DNA of 64,000 nt, taken from positions 2,914,001 to 2,978,000 of the forward strand of contig OZ245019.1 of NCBI GenBank assembly GCA_965223815.1, in the 5' to 3' direction. The translations under genes were made by a program, and so were the position numbers. The first letter of the stretch is position 1. The number at the start of each line of letters is the position of its first letter. This document shows, in pieces, positions 17,188 to 26,995 of the stretch. This DNA is from HKST-UBA178 sp965223815 (lineage in GTDB: Bacteria; Pseudomonadota; Gammaproteobacteria; Chromatiales; Chromatiaceae). The notes under the pieces are model-generated. The model had not been told where the DNA came from. It did no database searches and was given only the letters and a program-made list of their open reading frames with translations.

Positions 17188-18429
17188 TCAGATATCTCCC
17201 GGTCGTTGCAGAATATCCGCCAAATGTTCAAGGAAACGCACCCCCTCAGCACCGTTGATCAATCGGTGATCGATTGCCATAGTCACGGGCAACAGCTGTC
17301 GTAGACTGTCATGGTCATGCATGACTCCCGAGTGTGCGCTAGCGATACCAACAATCGCCGACTGGGGCCAATTGATCAGGGGGAAAATGGCGTCAACACC
17401 CATACTCCCCAGATTGGAAAGAGTGATACCGGCGCCCCGCAGCGCGTTTACACTCAAGCGGTTTGCCCTTGCATCTTCCTTCAGGTGGCGGAGATCAGCA
17501 TCCAGCTCCTGCAACCCTTTTTGATCCACTCCTCTGACCACCGGTACAACCAGGCCACGGGGCGTATCCACAGCAACTCCAATGTCGACATATTGCCTCT
17601 GCAGCAGGCAGCCGTTGGCGGTATCGATAGAGGCATTGAATTTGGGAAATGCGACTAACGCATGTGCTAACGCCTTGATGAGAAAAAGTGTAAGTGACAC
17701 TCCGGATTCACCTGTTCCCGTTCGTTGGCGATACAGCTCCAGATCCGTAATGTCGATCTGACGTTGCAGCCAGGCGTGCGGAATCTCACGCCAAGCCCTC
17801 GCCATATTGCCCGCTGTGGCCGCTTGAATGCTCGTCAAGGGCAGCTGATCTACTTGTCCAAACTTGGAGAGGTCTGGTAGCGGCGTGGAAACTATTGCGT
17901 GCCGGTGAGAACCAATCCCCCGCCCGATTAACCCTGCGCCATGGGCGATCACGTCCTGACGATTAATACGCCCATGACGTCCGCTGCCCACAACAGAGCT
18001 GATATCCAGCCCCAGTTTCCGCGCCATACGGCGCGCCGCTGGGCCGGCCGGAGCCTGCTGCTGGCGGATGAAATCGGAGCCCTGCTCGGTATTCGGATGC
18101 ATACTCACCGAATCGCTCCCATGGCGTTCGGAGGGAGCAGACTCACCGACAAATGGAACGTCGGGGGCTTTCGCAGACGATGCACTGGAACGCAACGCGA
18201 GCAGCTCTGTACCGACCGATATCTGATCGCCGGGAGAGACAAACAGATCTACCACGCTGCCATCCTTTGGCGCGGGTATCTCCACCGTCACCTTGTCGGC
18301 TTCCACTTCCAGAACCACCTGGCCAACTGAGACGACATCGCCTCGTTGCACAGAAATATTAACGACGGTCCCGCTCTCGATCCCCTCGCCCAGGTTGGGT
18401 AGTGTCATTGCTTCAATCACCCTACTCAC
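17188..18429 (-). CDS. aceF: Pyruvate dehydrogenase complex E2, dihydrolipoamide acetyltransferase
   Basis: Acetyltransferase core of the PDH complex, 413 residues. It has one N-terminal lipoyl domain (LPNLGEGIESGTVV, lipoyl lysine in VEADKVTVEIPAP near residue 46), a linker, a peripheral-subunit-binding segment (AARRMARKLGLDISSVVGSGRHGRINRQDV) and a catalytic domain ending with AIDHRLINGAEGVRFLEHL. Enteric E2 has three lipoyl domains; this one has a single domain with DKV instead of the common DKA. The GTG start overlaps the aceE stop by four bases (GTGA). No lpd gene for E3 is in the window. Confidence 0.94.
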   Translation of the reverse strand: MSRVIEAMTLPNLGEGIESGTVVNISVQRGDVVSVGQVVLEVEADKVTVEIPAPKDGSVVDLFVSPGDQISVGTELLALRSSASSAKAPDVPFVGESAPSERHGSDSVSMHPNTEQGSDFIRQQQAPAGPAARRMARKLGLDISSVVGSGRHGRINRQDVIAHGAGLIGRGIGSHRHAIVSTPLPDLSKFGQVDQLPLTSIQAATAGNMARAWREIPHAWLQRQIDITDLELYRQRTGTGESGVSLTLFLIKALAHALVAFPKFNASIDTANGCLLQRQYVDIGVAVDTPRGLVVPVVRGVDQKGLQELDADLRHLKEDARANRLSVNALRGAGITLSNLGSMGVDAIFPLINWPQSAIVGIASAHSGVMHDHDSLRQLLPVTMAIDHRLINGAEGVRFLEHLADILQRPGDI

Positions 18430-21107
18430 ACCTCCGCGGGAGAGGGCTTGTCGGGATCGATATCAAAGTCGTGGATAGCCGCGGTAACCGATTCCACACT
18501 TATAGCTCCCTCTCTCGCCAAACCGTGGAGCGCTGCCACGACGATGTGGCGAGCATCAATTTCGAAATAGTCGCGTAAATCCGAGCGCGATTCACTCCTG
18601 CCGTATCCGTCTGTCCCCAGTACCTGATAGGGACCAGGGATCCAGGGTGCGAGACTTCCCGGCAGAGATTTCATATAGTCGCTAACGGCGATGAAAATCC
18701 CGGTTTGACATGACATCACCCGGCCAAGATAACTCTGCTGCCGAGGTTGCGCCGGATGCAGCCGATTCCACCGCTCCGCGGCCACCGCATCCCGGTAGAG
18801 TTCGGTGAAGCTGGTAACACTCCAGACATCCGCGTTCACACCCCTTTTATGCAATAATGATTGTGCTTCCAGTGCCTGCAGTACGAATGGGCCGCTAGCG
18901 AGAATATGCACCTGAGGAAACCGATTTTCGGTGGGTTTTCCCTTGCGAAAACAGTAAATGCCCCTCAGGATACCCTCCACCGTGTCCCTGCCAGCGGGCA
19001 GCTCAGGCATCGCGTAGTTCTCATTGTAGAGGGTGATATAGTAGAAACGGTCCTCCTGAAGTTGGTACATGCGATGCAGACCGTCCTGGACGATCACGGC
19101 TAATTCATAGGCGAAAGCCGGGTCGTAACTCCTCAAACTGGGCACGGTACTGGACAGAATCTGAGAATGACCATCCTGATGCTGCAATCCCTCACCGTTC
19201 AGGGTAGTCCTTCCGGCCGTGCCCCCAAGCAAGAATCCACGACACATAATGTCGCCGCAGGCCCAAATACTGTCTCCCACCCGCTGAAAGCCAAACATTG
19301 AGTAGAAAAAGTAAAAGGGTATGGTCGGTATACCGTAGGTGGCATAGGCGCTACCCGCAGCCATGAAAGTGGAGATGGCACCTATTTCGCAAATACCCTC
19401 TTGCAATAGTTGACCATCAGAGGACTGCCGATAGCTAAGCAGACTGTCGTTGTCCACCGGTGTGTAGTTCTGCCCTTCGGGTGAATAGATACCCACGGAG
19501 GCGAAGAGAGAGTCCAATCCGAATGTCCGCGCCTCGTCGGGTACGATGGGAACCAGGAAACGCCCGATCTGTGGATCTTTGAGCAGCAGCGAGAGCATAC
19601 GCACCATTGCCATGGTGGTAGAGACCTCACGTTCGCCAGTACCCTGGAAAAACTCCTGGAAGCGACTTAGTTCAGGCACCTGCAGCGCCCCGCAACTCAC
19701 CCGCCGATCGGGAAGGAAGCCTCCAAGACGTTGCCGCTTTTCCCCCAGGTAGCGCATTTCCGGACTATCGTCCGGCGGCCGGTAGAATTCGGCGCGATCG
19801 ACCGCCTCTCGGGAGAGGGGGATCCCAAGGTAACGGGCATAGTTCCGGCGCTCTGGGATGCTCAGCTGCTTTTTTACGTGGGTGGTGTTGCGCCCCTGAC
19901 AAGCCTCACCCATGCCATCCCCCTTGACAGTCTTGATCAATATGACCGTGGGTGCTTCCGTCTCCCCCGCCGCTTGTGCAAAAGCGGCATGAATCTTCAG
20001 CGGATCCTGGCCGCCCCGTCTCATGGCCTCAATTGCTTCATCGCTAAGAGGGGCTAGGATCGCCTCGATCGCTGGGGAACCGGTGCTCCAGAAACGCCGC
20101 TGCTCCGCTCCAGGAGAAGTTGAAAGCCGCTGATAGTCGCCATCCGGCGTCGCTTCCATCCGCCGTTTCAGGGCGCCATCCCGGTCCGCCGCCAGCAGCC
20201 GGTCCCACTCACTGCCCCAGATGACCTTGATGACACGCCAGCCGGCGCCGCGGAAATTCCGTTCCAGCTCTTGGATGATCTTGCCATTGCCCCGCACCGG
20301 TCCGTCCAGGCTCTGGAGATTACAGTTGATTACCAAGATGAGATTGTTGAGCCGCTCCCTCGCGGCGATGTTCAAGGTGCCCAGCACCTCGGGCTCATCC
20401 GCCTCGCCATCACCTATAAAACACCAAACCTTGCCCCCATTGGCCGGTTTCATTCCCCGATTCTCGAGGTATTTGGCAAACCGAGCCTGGTAGATGGCCG
20501 CCGGAGAGGCCAGCCCCATCGAGGCACTGGGTATTTGCCAGAAGTTCGGCAGCAGACGGGGATGCGTATAGGAGGGAAGACCGCCCCCCGGTTGAAGTTC
20601 GCGGCGATAGTTTTCGAGCTGTACAAGGGTCAAGCGACCCTCCAGCCAGGCGCGGGCGTAAATTGCGGGTGTTGCCGCCGGTTGCAGCATGACCAGATCA
20701 CCACCGTATTCGGAGTCGGCGCATCGAAAAAAGTGCTGCTGCCCGACTTCCATCATGGTGGCTGCCGAGGCATGGGTGGATAGATGACCTCCGACACCGC
20801 TACCGCTGTCTGCAGCCCTGATCACCATGGCGGTGGCATTCCAGCGCACCAGATTCTCGATGCGCTGTTCGATTGCCAGATCTCCAGGATAGGATGGCTC
20901 CCGGGATATGGGAATGGTGTTCAGGTAAGGAGTACCCGTTACAGTATCGTCAATGGCAATGTCCAGGTTCAGCGCTCGCTGTTCCAAGAGGCTCAGGATC
21001 TCCCTAATCCCCTCTCTACCGTACTGCCTGTAAATGAAGTCGAATGAATCCAGCCATTCCCTACGCTCATCATCGAAGTCTTCCTGTGGATCTGGAATGC
21101 GTGCCAT
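18426..21107 (-). CDS. aceE: Pyruvate dehydrogenase E1, homodimeric type
   Basis: Thiamin-diphosphate enzyme that decarboxylates pyruvate and loads the acetyl group on E2. The 893 residues correspond to the long homodimeric E1 of gammaproteobacteria. Marks: GGHLSTHASAATMMEVGQQHF, the TPP motif CFIGDGEADEPEVLG then NLILVINCNLQSLDGPVRGN, KTVKGDGMGEACQGRNTTH, and GRTTLNGEGLQHQDGHS. It is the first gene of aceEF. The organism therefore has PDH in addition to the ferredoxin-linked oxidoreductase locus at the right end of the window. Confidence 0.97.
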   Translation of the reverse strand: MARIPDPQEDFDDERREWLDSFDFIYRQYGREGIREILSLLEQRALNLDIAIDDTVTGTPYLNTIPISREPSYPGDLAIEQRIENLVRWNATAMVIRAADSGSGVGGHLSTHASAATMMEVGQQHFFRCADSEYGGDLVMLQPAATPAIYARAWLEGRLTLVQLENYRRELQPGGGLPSYTHPRLLPNFWQIPSASMGLASPAAIYQARFAKYLENRGMKPANGGKVWCFIGDGEADEPEVLGTLNIAARERLNNLILVINCNLQSLDGPVRGNGKIIQELERNFRGAGWRVIKVIWGSEWDRLLAADRDGALKRRMEATPDGDYQRLSTSPGAEQRRFWSTGSPAIEAILAPLSDEAIEAMRRGGQDPLKIHAAFAQAAGETEAPTVILIKTVKGDGMGEACQGRNTTHVKKQLSIPERRNYARYLGIPLSREAVDRAEFYRPPDDSPEMRYLGEKRQRLGGFLPDRRVSCGALQVPELSRFQEFFQGTGEREVSTTMAMVRMLSLLLKDPQIGRFLVPIVPDEARTFGLDSLFASVGIYSPEGQNYTPVDNDSLLSYRQSSDGQLLQEGICEIGAISTFMAAGSAYATYGIPTIPFYFFYSMFGFQRVGDSIWACGDIMCRGFLLGGTAGRTTLNGEGLQHQDGHSQILSSTVPSLRSYDPAFAYELAVIVQDGLHRMYQLQEDRFYYITLYNENYAMPELPAGRDTVEGILRGIYCFRKGKPTENRFPQVHILASGPFVLQALEAQSLLHKRGVNADVWSVTSFTELYRDAVAAERWNRLHPAQPRQQSYLGRVMSCQTGIFIAVSDYMKSLPGSLAPWIPGPYQVLGTDGYGRSESRSDLRDYFEIDARHIVVAALHGLAREGAISVESVTAAIHDFDIDPDKPSPAEV

Positions 21108-21248
21108 TACTTTCGTCTGCTCTTCATCTCGGCGTGTGACAGCGCGATACTCAGTAGCCGCATCGGCCGCAGCATGAACCCATTGTGGAGTTGCTGGGCA
21201 ATGTCACATAATTCTCCACATCCACGCAACCTTGAAAGATGACCCGCT

Positions 21249-22106
21249 ATGCACTCTCCCGCCGAGCAACTGCGCCACCTACTAGCGCGTCCGCGCATTC
21301 TGACCCTGCCTGGCTGTTACGACGCCATCTCCGCCAAGGTAATTGAGCGCGGAGGTTTCGAGGCTGGATTCATGAGTGGATTCGCTGTCTCCGCGGCCAG
21401 GCTCGCCCAACCGGATACCGGCGTCATCTCCGCCGCCGAATTGATCGCCCAGGGCCGTGACATTTGTACCGCAGTGGAGATCCCGATCTTGGGCGATGGC
21501 GATACCGGATTCGGGAACGGGGTCAACGTGAAACGCACAGTGCGCGAATACGCCCGCGCCGGTTTCGCTTGCATCATGATAGAGGACCAAGTTATGCCCA
21601 AACGTTGCGGACATACACGAGGCAAAGAGGTCGTCGGCCGGGAGGAAGCCTGCGCTAGGATCCAGGCCGCAGTGGATGCACGTAACGAGGGAGCGGATAT
21701 TCTAGTCATGGCCCGCACCGACGCCAGTGCCTGCCTGGGGCTCGATGAAGCGATCGGGCGCTGCTGTGAGTTCCATCGCATCGGGGCCGATATTACTTTT
21801 CTCGAGGCCCCATTGACGCAGTCGGAGATGGCTCAGTACTGCAACCGGGTTCCTGGTTACAAGATGGCCAACATGGTTGAACAGGGTAAGACACCGATAT
21901 TGCCTAGTTCCACCCTGGAGGCCATGGGCTACAAAATTGCCGTATATCCGCTCACCCTGCTCAATGTGTCCATCGGGGCCATGCAATCCGCCCTCGACCA
22001 GCTTGGGTCTGGAGAATCAAGTAGCAAAGTGATGGATTTCACAACACTGCAGGAGGTGGTGGGATTTCCCGACTACTACGCAGAGGAGGCGCGCTACCGC
22101 TTCTGA
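21249..22106 (+). CDS. Isocitrate lyase/PEP mutase-superfamily enzyme, methylisocitrate-lyase-like
   Basis: A 285-residue single-domain member of the isocitrate lyase/PEP mutase superfamily. LPGCYDAISAKVIERGGFEAGFMSG opens the barrel, GDGDTGFGN binds metal, and MPKRCGHTRGKEVV carries the cysteine loop K-R-C-G-H found in lyases such as PrpB. EAPLTQSEM and a C-terminal FPDYYAEEARY follow. Candidates are 2-methylisocitrate lyase or an oxaloacetate decarboxylase/other C-C lyase; no other prp genes are nearby, so PrpB is not asserted. It is divergent from aceE across 141 bp. Confidence 0.85.
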   Translation: MHSPAEQLRHLLARPRILTLPGCYDAISAKVIERGGFEAGFMSGFAVSAARLAQPDTGVISAAELIAQGRDICTAVEIPILGDGDTGFGNGVNVKRTVREYARAGFACIMIEDQVMPKRCGHTRGKEVVGREEACARIQAAVDARNEGADILVMARTDASACLGLDEAIGRCCEFHRIGADITFLEAPLTQSEMAQYCNRVPGYKMANMVEQGKTPILPSSTLEAMGYKIAVYPLTLLNVSIGAMQSALDQLGSGESSSKVMDFTTLQEVVGFPDYYAEEARYRF

Positions 22107-22125
22107 ACCTGGTAGCACCCTTGGT

Positions 22126-22485
22126 TTAGTTTTCGGCTCGCCTCAAAGTCAGGACATTCTCCATCCCCGCCTCTGGCTTATTCCGTGACACCTGGGGATT
22201 GGTCAGCACCTCCTGTAAACCGTTTTCGCCGTAGACTTTGTCCCACATCATACGAAATATCTTGGTAGTGGAAGCGATGGGGTGTTTGTGCTGCCCGCGC
22301 ACGGTATCGATCCGCCACTGCAGCCCTCTGAGCCTTTTTTGCTGTTGCTCCGACGCAACGGCTATCACCGACTCGATTGCCTCGCGACGCTGCTCCTCGA
22401 AACGCTCCGGGTTGGTTTCGAACAGAGTCCGCCATTCATCGAAGTCAAACTTGCTGCGCTCTGCATTCACGGCCTTCACACCCAT
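22126..22485 (-). CDS. DUF3135-like small protein
   Basis: A 119-residue cytosolic protein from ATG 22485, which has GGAA eight bases upstream; an ATG 51 bp further up is less likely. The segment KFDFDEWRTLFETNPERFEEQRREAIE followed by QQQKRLRGLQWRIDTVRGQHKHP is the pattern of DUF3135, a family of small proteins common in gammaproteobacteria with no known function. Charged, mostly helical. The upstream stretch 22537-22610 is markedly AT-rich and contains TATAAT at 22578-22583. Confidence 0.7.
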   Translation of the reverse strand: MGVKAVNAERSKFDFDEWRTLFETNPERFEEQRREAIESVIAVASEQQQKRLRGLQWRIDTVRGQHKHPIASTTKIFRMMWDKVYGENGLQEVLTNPQVSRNKPEAGMENVLTLRRAEN

Positions 22486-22764
22486 TTCAAGATTCCGGTA
22501 GCGGAGATACCTGATATTAGGCAATAAGAATGCCATTCAAATAATTAGCATTAATAATCAGTTAATTGAAGATATTTTATAATGCTATACATTAATTAAA
22601 TGATTGGTGAGTGTAAAAAAAATCAACATAGAGTCCCATCCAAGCATAGAGCCGTAAACCCCTGCTCCCGAAATGCCAGTCTCGGAGTGCAAGTGAGCAA
22701 TCAAACAACCAAGTCCTTCTTCGATCCGGGCCAACTCCCCCTCTAATGGGGTATAGTGCAGGCC

Positions 22765-23091
22765 ATGAAATTCAGGGATTTAGCCATCGGTCAGAAATTT
22801 CACTGCAGGGACGGAATCTTTACAAAAACCGGTCCTATTCAGGCCACGGCGGCGGGTTCTTCCAGCCCCCGGGTAATCCAGCGTTCGGCTGTGGTTAGCC
22901 CTGTGGATCAGTCCACCGGGTCGGTATCCCAAGGGCGCCGTGGCAATCTGACCGACATCCGTTCTACATTCGATCTATATCATGAGACCTGTATGCGATT
23001 GCTGGCATCCTCTACCCCAAGGCATGCCAATGACGATGAGTTGCGGGAGCTGGAGGAGCTGCGCCTTAAGCTACTGCATCTTCTGGAGTAG
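22765..23091 (+). CDS. Small protein of unknown function
   Basis: A 108-residue protein with two parts: a compact N-terminal domain (MKFRDLAIGQKFHCRDGIFTKTGP) and, after a Ser/Gly-rich linker, a C-terminal amphipathic helix rich in Glu and Leu (NDDELRELEELRLKLLHLL). The N-terminal block looks like a small beta domain found in short gammaproteobacterial proteins, but I cannot assign a function. ATG 22765 is chosen; GTG 22756 lies nine bases upstream. It converges with cysS. Confidence 0.6.
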   Translation: MKFRDLAIGQKFHCRDGIFTKTGPIQATAAGSSSPRVIQRSAVVSPVDQSTGSVSQGRRGNLTDIRSTFDLYHETCMRLLASSTPRHANDDELRELEELRLKLLHLLE

Positions 23092-23203
23092 TCCGAGAAA
23101 CTTCAGCCACTACCCTTGCCCGTCATTCCCGCCGTTCAGAAGCCATCCCCCCGATGCGGCGACGAAACCTGATTGGATTCGTCTGTACACCGTCAGTAAG
23201 GTG

Positions 23204-24586
23204 CTAAGCCCGGCGCCATGACGTCCCCTTGGGACCATCTTCCAAGAGGATACCCTGGGCCTTCAGCTGCTCGCGAATACGGTCTGCCGCATCCCAGTTC
23301 CTGGCGGTGCGAGCATCGAGACGCTGCTGGATCAATTCCTCGATGTCCTGGTCGCTGAGACCGTCTTCAGCCATACCGCCACGCAGATAGGCCTCGGGGT
23401 CGTCTTGCAGTATCCCCAAAATCCCACCCAAGCGTTTGAGTTCAGCTCCCAATTCGGCTGCCCTTTGCTCTTCGTTGGAACGCAACCGATTGATCTCTCG
23501 TGTCATATCGAACAATACTGCCAAGGCTTCCGGGGTATTGAAATCGTCCTCCATCGCGGTATCGAACCTCTCCGCGAACCCCCCTTCGGCTTTCGGTTTC
23601 GCCGCCGACAGCCCGCGCAGAGCTGTGTAGAAACGGGTAAGCGCCCCCCGTGCATTCAGCAAATGCTCCTCGTCGTAGTTCAAAGGGCTCCGGTAGTGAC
23701 TGGTGAGGATAAAGTAGCGCACTTCCTCAGCCTGGAAATGGCGCAGAATCTCTCGGACGGTAAAGAAGTTACCCAGGGACTTGGACATCTTTTCGTCATC
23801 GATACGGACGAATCCATTGTGCAGCCAATACCTGACGAAGGTTTTGCCGCTGGCGCCTTCGGACTGGGCAATCTCGTTCTCATGGTGAGGAAAAGTCAGA
23901 TCTGCTCCGCCCCCGTGAATATCAAAGGTATCTCCCAGGCAGCAGGTGGACATGGCCGAGCACTCGATATGCCAGCCGGGTCGCCCCTGCCCCCAGGGGG
24001 AATCCCAGGCAGGCTCTCCAGGCTTCGCCGCTTTCCAGAGCGCAAAGTCCAGAGGCTCGCGCTTGGATTCGTCAACCTCCACCCGTGCACCAGATCGCAG
24101 ATCCTCGACAGATTTTCCCGAGAGTTTGCCGTAATCGGAGAAACTGCTCACGGCGTAGTAGACATCGCCGCTCGGCAATACATAGGCGTGCCCGTTGTCG
24201 ATGAGCTTTTCGATCATTGCCAGGATTTCATCGATATGGGCAGTGGCCCGAGGTTCAGCGTCCGGCACCAACACGCCCAGGGCTTCGGCATCTTCATGCA
24301 TTGCCCGGATATAGCGGTCGGTTAGATCGCCAAACGGCTCGCCGTTCTCATTGGCGCGATTTATGATCTTGTCGTCGATATCCGTGATATTGCGAATATA
24401 GGTAACCTCAAGCCCCCGCGACCGCAGATAACGGTATATCACATCGAACACCACCATAACCCGCGCATGCCCAAGATGGCAGAGGTCGTAGACCGTCATT
24501 CCGCAGACATACATCTTAACTTTGCCCGGCTCCAGGGGAATGAAAGACTCTTTGCGGTTAGTGAGATCGTTGTGGACCTTAAGCAT
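23204..24586 (-). CDS. cysS: Cysteinyl-tRNA synthetase
   Basis: Class I aminoacyl-tRNA synthetase, 460 residues from ATG 24586 (MLKVHNDLTNRKESFIP). The HIGH motif is CHLGHARV (residues 36-43), zinc cysteine C28 in YVCGMTVYD, GWHIECSAM and HGGGADLTFPHHENE follow, and KMSKSLGNFF is near residue 265. An upstream start adding 18 residues is unlikely. It is divergent from the two cyclophilin genes and lpxH, a common grouping in gammaproteobacteria. Confidence 0.97.
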   Translation of the reverse strand: MLKVHNDLTNRKESFIPLEPGKVKMYVCGMTVYDLCHLGHARVMVVFDVIYRYLRSRGLEVTYIRNITDIDDKIINRANENGEPFGDLTDRYIRAMHEDAEALGVLVPDAEPRATAHIDEILAMIEKLIDNGHAYVLPSGDVYYAVSSFSDYGKLSGKSVEDLRSGARVEVDESKREPLDFALWKAAKPGEPAWDSPWGQGRPGWHIECSAMSTCCLGDTFDIHGGGADLTFPHHENEIAQSEGASGKTFVRYWLHNGFVRIDDEKMSKSLGNFFTVREILRHFQAEEVRYFILTSHYRSPLNYDEEHLLNARGALTRFYTALRGLSAAKPKAEGGFAERFDTAMEDDFNTPEALAVLFDMTREINRLRSNEEQRAAELGAELKRLGGILGILQDDPEAYLRGGMAEDGLSDQDIEELIQQRLDARTARNWDAADRIREQLKAQGILLEDGPKGTSWRRA

Positions 24587-24781
24587 GGTTACTCCAGCGG
24601 CTACTATGATGAGCGCCCAACGCCAGGGCCGGGCAGGCAAACGCGAATGTTAAACGAATACCCTGTTCCAAGAAACCGAGCTTTTTCAGACGATGGCAAA
24701 CCCATGTATCATATGCCGCCTGTTAAGGGGGAAATACTACCTTCCCCATTGAACCAATGAGATTTTAAGGGATACTGCGAC

Positions 24782-25357
24782 ATGAAAAAGATTTTCGGCG
24801 GTCTGTTAATGGCGTTGGCACTCTCGATGCATCTGACAGCTCCGGCGGCTGAAGATAATCCGAGGGTGCTAATGAAAACAAGTAAGGGAGATATCGAACT
24901 GGAACTCTTTCCCAAAGAGGCACCACTCACGGTCGAGAACTTTCTTGTTTATGTGGACGAGGGTTACTACAACGGGACCATTTTTCACCGAGTGATTAAT
25001 GGATTCATGGTACAGGGCGGCGGTTTCAACTCAGATCTGGACCGTAAACCGACACATGCTCCGATAAAAAATGAGGCCAAGAACGGCCTGAAGAATGATC
25101 GTGGAACCATCGCCATGGCCCGCACCAATGATCCTCACTCCGCCACTGCCCAGTTCTTTATCAACCACGAAAACAACGACAACCTCAATTATCCCAGTTT
25201 CGATGGCTGGGGATATGCGGTATTCGGCAGAGTGAGCAAAGGCATTGAAACCGTGGACGCGATCGCTGATGTCTACACGGGTACCCGTGGCGGCATGAGA
25301 AATGTACCTGAAGAGACAATAACCATCGAAAAGGTCACCCGTATCCCCACCGATTGA
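24782..25357 (+). CDS. ppiA: Periplasmic peptidyl-prolyl cis-trans isomerase, cyclophilin type
   Basis: A 191-residue cyclophilin with a signal peptide (MKKIFGGLLMALALSMHLTAPAAA-like, cleavage near residue 22). The catalytic region is GTIFHRVINGFMVQGGGF, then AMARTNDPHSATAQFFINH and GYAVFGRVSKG, including the R, Q and F residues of the active site. It folds exported proteins. A second, cytosolic cyclophilin begins 17 bp downstream, and the two are clearly paralogues. Confidence 0.93.
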   Translation: MKKIFGGLLMALALSMHLTAPAAEDNPRVLMKTSKGDIELELFPKEAPLTVENFLVYVDEGYYNGTIFHRVINGFMVQGGGFNSDLDRKPTHAPIKNEAKNGLKNDRGTIAMARTNDPHSATAQFFINHENNDNLNYPSFDGWGYAVFGRVSKGIETVDAIADVYTGTRGGMRNVPEETITIEKVTRIPTD

Positions 25358-25374
25358 AAGCAAGGAGTAATCCA

Positions 25375-25863
25375 ATGATCACACTCAAGACTAACCACGG
25401 CGAAATTGTCATCGAGCTTGATACCGAGAAGGCACCCAAGACCAGTGAAAACTTTCTCCAATACGTCCGCGATGGCCACTATGACGGCACTCTGTTTCAC
25501 CGGGTAATAAGTAATTTTATGGTTCAAGGCGGCGGATACGGCCCTGGAATGGTGGAAAAACCTACGCGGGATCCTATCGAAAACGAGGCCAAGTACGGCC
25601 TTAGCAATCTCATAGGTACCATCGCCATGGCCCGCACTATGGCACCCCACTCCGCCAGTTCCCAGTTTTTCATTAATGTCGCGGACAATAAGTTTCTCGA
25701 TTACCCGGGCCAGGACGGTTGGGGGTACTGCGTGTTCGGCAAAGTCACATCGGGTATGGATGTGGTGGATAAAATTAAAAGCGTGGCAACGACCAATAGC
25801 ATGGGGCACCAGGACGTACCCTCCGAGGATGTGGTGATCGAAAAGGCAATCGTCAAGGAGTAG
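25375..25863 (+). CDS. ppiB: Cytosolic peptidyl-prolyl cis-trans isomerase B
   Basis: A 162-residue cyclophilin with no signal peptide. Catalytic segment GTLFHRVISNFMVQGGGY, AMARTMAPHSASSQFFINV, and GYCVFGKVTSGMDVVDKI. ATG 25375 has AAGGAG at an ideal distance; an earlier in-frame start at 25354 would overlap ppiA and add seven residues. lpxH begins five bases after its stop, so ppiA-ppiB-lpxH is one operon. Confidence 0.95.
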   Translation: MITLKTNHGEIVIELDTEKAPKTSENFLQYVRDGHYDGTLFHRVISNFMVQGGGYGPGMVEKPTRDPIENEAKYGLSNLIGTIAMARTMAPHSASSQFFINVADNKFLDYPGQDGWGYCVFGKVTSGMDVVDKIKSVATTNSMGHQDVPSEDVVIEKAIVKE

Positions 25864-25867
25864 GCTG

Positions 25868-26590
25868 GTGGAGTCGCTCTTTATCTCCGATCTACACCTG
25901 ACCCCCGAACGACCGGGTACGCTCACCCTTTTTAATAGATTTCTCCAGGAAAAGGCGGTCTCCGCAGACCAACTCTACATACTTGGCGATTTGTTCGATG
26001 CCTGGATTGGGGACGATTTTGACGCGCCTCCGATTCCCGACATTCTCTCGGCCCTGAGCCGACTGTCGTCTACAGGGGTTGAGCTCTACTTCATGCGCGG
26101 TAATCGGGATTTCCTGGTTGGAGAGGGCTTTGCCGCGGCCACCGGCTGCACGCTGCTGAATGACCCTTGTACGATAGAAGTTACCGGTAGTCGGGCATTG
26201 TTGATGCATGGCGACTTGCTTTGCAGCGATGATCTGGATTACCAGGCAGCCCGCAAATTGGTGCGCAATCCTGCCTTCATAGCCGATTTACTCGCAAAGC
26301 CCATCCCGGAGCGGATCGCCTTGGCTGCTGAGTATAGAAAACGCAGCGGTGAGGCTACCTCCATGAAGGCGGCGGAGATAATGGATGTGAACCAAGAGAC
26401 CGTGGAAAACTACATGCTGGAAGCTGGTGTCGAACTGCTGATCCACGGCCATACTCACCGACCTGACCATCACCGGTTCCAGCTAGGGGGGCAACCGGCC
26501 AGGCGGATCGTGCTGCCCGAGTGGCATGAAGATCATGCCGGATTCCTACGCGTACTAGACGCCGGGCTGACCACAGAGCCGTTCGACTGA
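25868..26590 (+). CDS. lpxH: UDP-2,3-diacylglucosamine diphosphatase
   Basis: Hydrolyses UDP-2,3-diacylglucosamine to lipid X in lipid A synthesis. The 240 residues carry all calcineurin-type metal motifs: ISDLHLTPERPG, GDLFDAWIGDD, MRGNRDFLVG, MHGDLLCSDD, and LIHGHTHRP. GTG at 25868 is the start, with AAGGAG overlapping the ppiB stop region. Indicates a lipid A-bearing outer membrane. Confidence 0.95.
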   Translation: MESLFISDLHLTPERPGTLTLFNRFLQEKAVSADQLYILGDLFDAWIGDDFDAPPIPDILSALSRLSSTGVELYFMRGNRDFLVGEGFAAATGCTLLNDPCTIEVTGSRALLMHGDLLCSDDLDYQAARKLVRNPAFIADLLAKPIPERIALAAEYRKRSGEATSMKAAEIMDVNQETVENYMLEAGVELLIHGHTHRPDHHRFQLGGQPARRIVLPEWHEDHAGFLRVLDAGLTTEPFD

Positions 26591-26680
26591 TTGAAGAACC
26601 CAGCTTGAGGACTCCGAGGTCAGCAAAGCCGAGGCATTTTTCACCCTAAAGCCGCAACTGATTCTGCCGCTCAATGGGTC

Positions 26681-26995
26681 ATGAACCGCACATCCCTTAT
26701 CACACTGGCACTACTACTCATTGTGGCTGCGATCGAACCGGCACTGGCCAATAAGTTTGAAACTATTGGGGGGGGTGTCAGCGGAATGGATAAAGAAAAG
26801 ATCGAATTGCTGCAGACGATCAGCCTCTACGCCGGGGGCTTTTTTTTCTTTCTCGCCATTACCGTTGCCCTGACCCGCAATCGCTTCGAGGGTTTCGTGG
26901 GATACTCTTCCCGAAAAGACCAGGGTATCGCCCTTAAAGGAGCGGCAACCTTGATGGTAGTCGCTTTTATTTTCGTGGGACTGAGCTATATCTGA
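26681..26995 (+). CDS. Small membrane protein of unknown function
   Basis: A 104-residue protein with an N-terminal signal-like segment (residues 5-23, ending ALANKF), then a hydrophilic turn and two membrane segments, LYAGGFFFFLAITVALTRN (about 51-67) and ATLMVVAFIFVGLSYI at the very C-terminus. Between them is a basic loop RNRFEGFVGYSSRKDQG. No family recognised. It stands alone 90 bp after lpxH on the same strand. Confidence 0.6.
   Translation: MNRTSLITLALLLIVAAIEPALANKFETIGGGVSGMDKEKIELLQTISLYAGGFFFFLAITVALTRNRFEGFVGYSSRKDQGIALKGAATLMVVAFIFVGLSYI

Noticed and set aside
21249..22106. Glyoxylate-cycle isocitrate lyase
   Set aside because: At 285 residues it is the short PEP mutase/methylisocitrate lyase form, far shorter than AceA, and no malate synthase is nearby.
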